Assembly (NCBI GenBank): GCA_947628265.1
Contig: CANQZF010000115.1
Span: 1 to 5,974, forward strand
Source: an uncultured Oscillospiraceae bacterium
GTDB taxonomy: Bacteria; Bacillota; Clostridia; Oscillospirales; Oscillospiraceae
Direction: 5' to 3'
Length of the DNA: 5,974 bases
Shown: positions 4,903 to 5,974 of the stretch, in pieces
Numbering within the stretch: the stretch's first letter is position 1
How the letters are laid out: each line of letters opens with the position of its first letter
Translations under genes and position numbers: made by a program
Notes under the pieces: generated by a model
Seen by the model: only the letters and a program-made list of their open reading frames with translations
Database searches by the model: none
Told to the model about the DNA's origin: nothing

Positions 4903-5974
4903 ATGTACACCAAAAACCAGGCCGTTCTCTCCTGGATCGACGAGATGGCCGCCCTCACCAAGCCCGACAAGATCGTCTGGATCGACGGCAGTGAGGAGCA
5001 GCTTGAGTCCCTCAGACAGGAGGCCTATAAGACCGGCGAGCTCATCAAGCTTAATGACGAGGAGCTCCCCGGCTGCGTCTACCACCGCTCCGCCGTCAAC
5101 GACGTGGCCCGCGTGGAGGGCCGCACCTTCATCTGCTGTGAGCGCAAGGAGGACGCCGGCCCTACCAACAACTGGATGGACCCCAAGGAGATGAAGACCA
5201 TGCTCTACGGGATCTACGACGGCTCCATGAAGGGCCGCACCATGTATGTCATCCCCTACTCCATGTCCATCGTGGGCTCCCCCTTCGCCAAGTACGGCAT
5301 CGAGCTCACCGACTCCATCTACGTGGTGGTCTCCATGGCCATTATGACGAGAGTGGGCCTGGATGTCTACGACGCGCTGGGCGACAGCCCCGACTTCATC
5401 AAGGGCCTCCACTCCAAGGCCGACCTGGACCCCGAGAAGCGCTATATCGTCCACTTCCCCCAGGAGAACACCATCATGTCCGTGAACTCCGGCTACGGCG
5501 GAAACGTGCTCCTTGGCAAGAAGTGCTTCGCCCTGCGCATCGCCTCGTGCCTCGGCCGTGACGAGGGCTGGATGGCCGAGCACATGCTCATTTTGGGCGT
5601 GGAGTTCCCCAATGGCGAGATCCACTACATCTCCGCCGCCTTCCCCTCCGCCTGCGGCAAGACGAACCTTGCCATGCTCATTCCCCCCGAGGGCTATCAG
5701 AAGAAGGGCTACAAGGTCTGGACCGTGGGCGACGACATCGCCTGGATCCGTCCCGGCCCCGACGGGCGCCTGTGGGCCGTGAACCCGGAGAACGGCTTCT
5801 TCGGCGTGGCCCCCGGCACCTCCATGAAGTCCAATCCCAACGCCATGATGTCCACCAAGAAGAACACCATCTTCACAAACGTCGTCCTCAAGCCCGACGG
5901 AACGGTCTGGTGGGAGGGCATGGACAAGAACCCCCCGAAGGGCGCTCTCAACTGGAAGGGCGAGCCCTGGGATC
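4903..5974 (+). CDS. pckG: GTP-dependent phosphoenolpyruvate carboxykinase, N-terminal 357 residues (cut by window edge)
   Basis: This cytosolic enzyme interconverts oxaloacetate + GTP and PEP + CO2 + GDP. It serves gluconeogenesis, or CO2 fixation toward oxaloacetate and succinate in anaerobes. The GTP-type signature FPSACGKTN is complete at 247-255 with the reactive Cys251 in the P-loop. Expected metal ligands are Lys207 (LLGKKCFALRIAS), His227 (MAEHMLILG) and an aspartate of VGDDIAW (277-278). NPENGFFGVAPGTS also matches the family. Proteins of this family are about 600 residues, so roughly 40 percent lies beyond the window. AAGGAGG at 4889-4895 lies 7 nt before the ATG. Lysine is AAG at every codon except the fourth, and C-ending codons dominate, a pattern of high expression that contrasts with mntA/hepT. 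Confidence 0.97.
   Translation, partial: MYTKNQAVLSWIDEMAALTKPDKIVWIDGSEEQLESLRQEAYKTGELIKLNDEELPGCVYHRSAVNDVARVEGRTFICCERKEDAGPTNNWMDPKEMKTMLYGIYDGSMKGRTMYVIPYSMSIVGSPFAKYGIELTDSIYVVVSMAIMTRVGLDVYDALGDSPDFIKGLHSKADLDPEKRYIVHFPQENTIMSVNSGYGGNVLLGKKCFALRIASCLGRDEGWMAEHMLILGVEFPNGEIHYISAAFPSACGKTNLAMLIPPEGYQKKGYKVWTVGDDIAWIRPGPDGRLWAVNPENGFFGVAPGTSMKSNPNAMMSTKKNTIFTNVVLKPDGTVWWEGMDKNPPKGALNWKGEPWD

Noticed and set aside
4885..5625. 246-codon minus-strand open frame
   Set aside because: It is the antisense of pckG, rich in His, Gly and Val from the C-ending codons of the true gene, with no family likeness.

Overview
The window looks like chromosomal DNA from a GC-rich Bacillota, most likely a gut-type clostridium of the Oscillospiraceae/Eubacteriales kind. 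This is inferred from strong AGGAGG ribosome binding sites, consensus sigma-A promoters with extended -10 elements, short Rho-independent terminators, a YabE/G5-type cell-wall protein near rsmA (an arrangement also known from Bacillus), and a GTP-dependent PEP carboxykinase. No phage or IS gene is visible.

Left part (1-1061). A secreted DUF348/G5-domain protein is read leftward and runs off the window edge. It has a perfect consensus promoter and a possible two-component operator in its leader. Its coding sequence enters an 18-bp minisatellite (GNTSSG repeats), and at the window edge that array flips orientation to form a perfect 33-bp inverted repeat. This is the oddest structure in the window, and it is either a real palindromic minisatellite or a fold-back assembly artefact.

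Middle (1062-3254). A tRNA-Pro(GGG) with its own promoter and terminator is followed by a MATE-family efflux transporter with no clear promoter of its own. A strong extended -10 promoter overlapping the 3' end of the MATE gene then drives a MntA/HepT (MNT nucleotidyltransferase / HEPN RNase) toxin-antitoxin pair. Its catalytic motifs are intact, but the toxin has no ordinary start codon at the expected place. The best-placed start is ATC, 9 nt after a strong Shine-Dalgarno sequence.

Right part (3294-5974). rsmA (16S rRNA dimethyladenosine transferase) and a 3-methyladenine DNA glycosylase gene overlap by 4 nt and end in a terminator that contains the stop codon. No terminator separates hepT from rsmA, so the toxin-antitoxin promoter may contribute to expression of these housekeeping genes. 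After an AT-rich control region with four TGTCA/TGACA half-sites comes pckG, whose codon use suggests high expression and which is cut by the right edge.

The genes do not form one pathway. They are several independent units (cell wall, tRNA, efflux, toxin-antitoxin, rRNA modification plus DNA repair, gluconeogenesis/fermentation) packed tightly. I see no wholly new multi-gene system. The items most worth checking are the inverted minisatellite, the ATC-start toxin and the two candidate operators.
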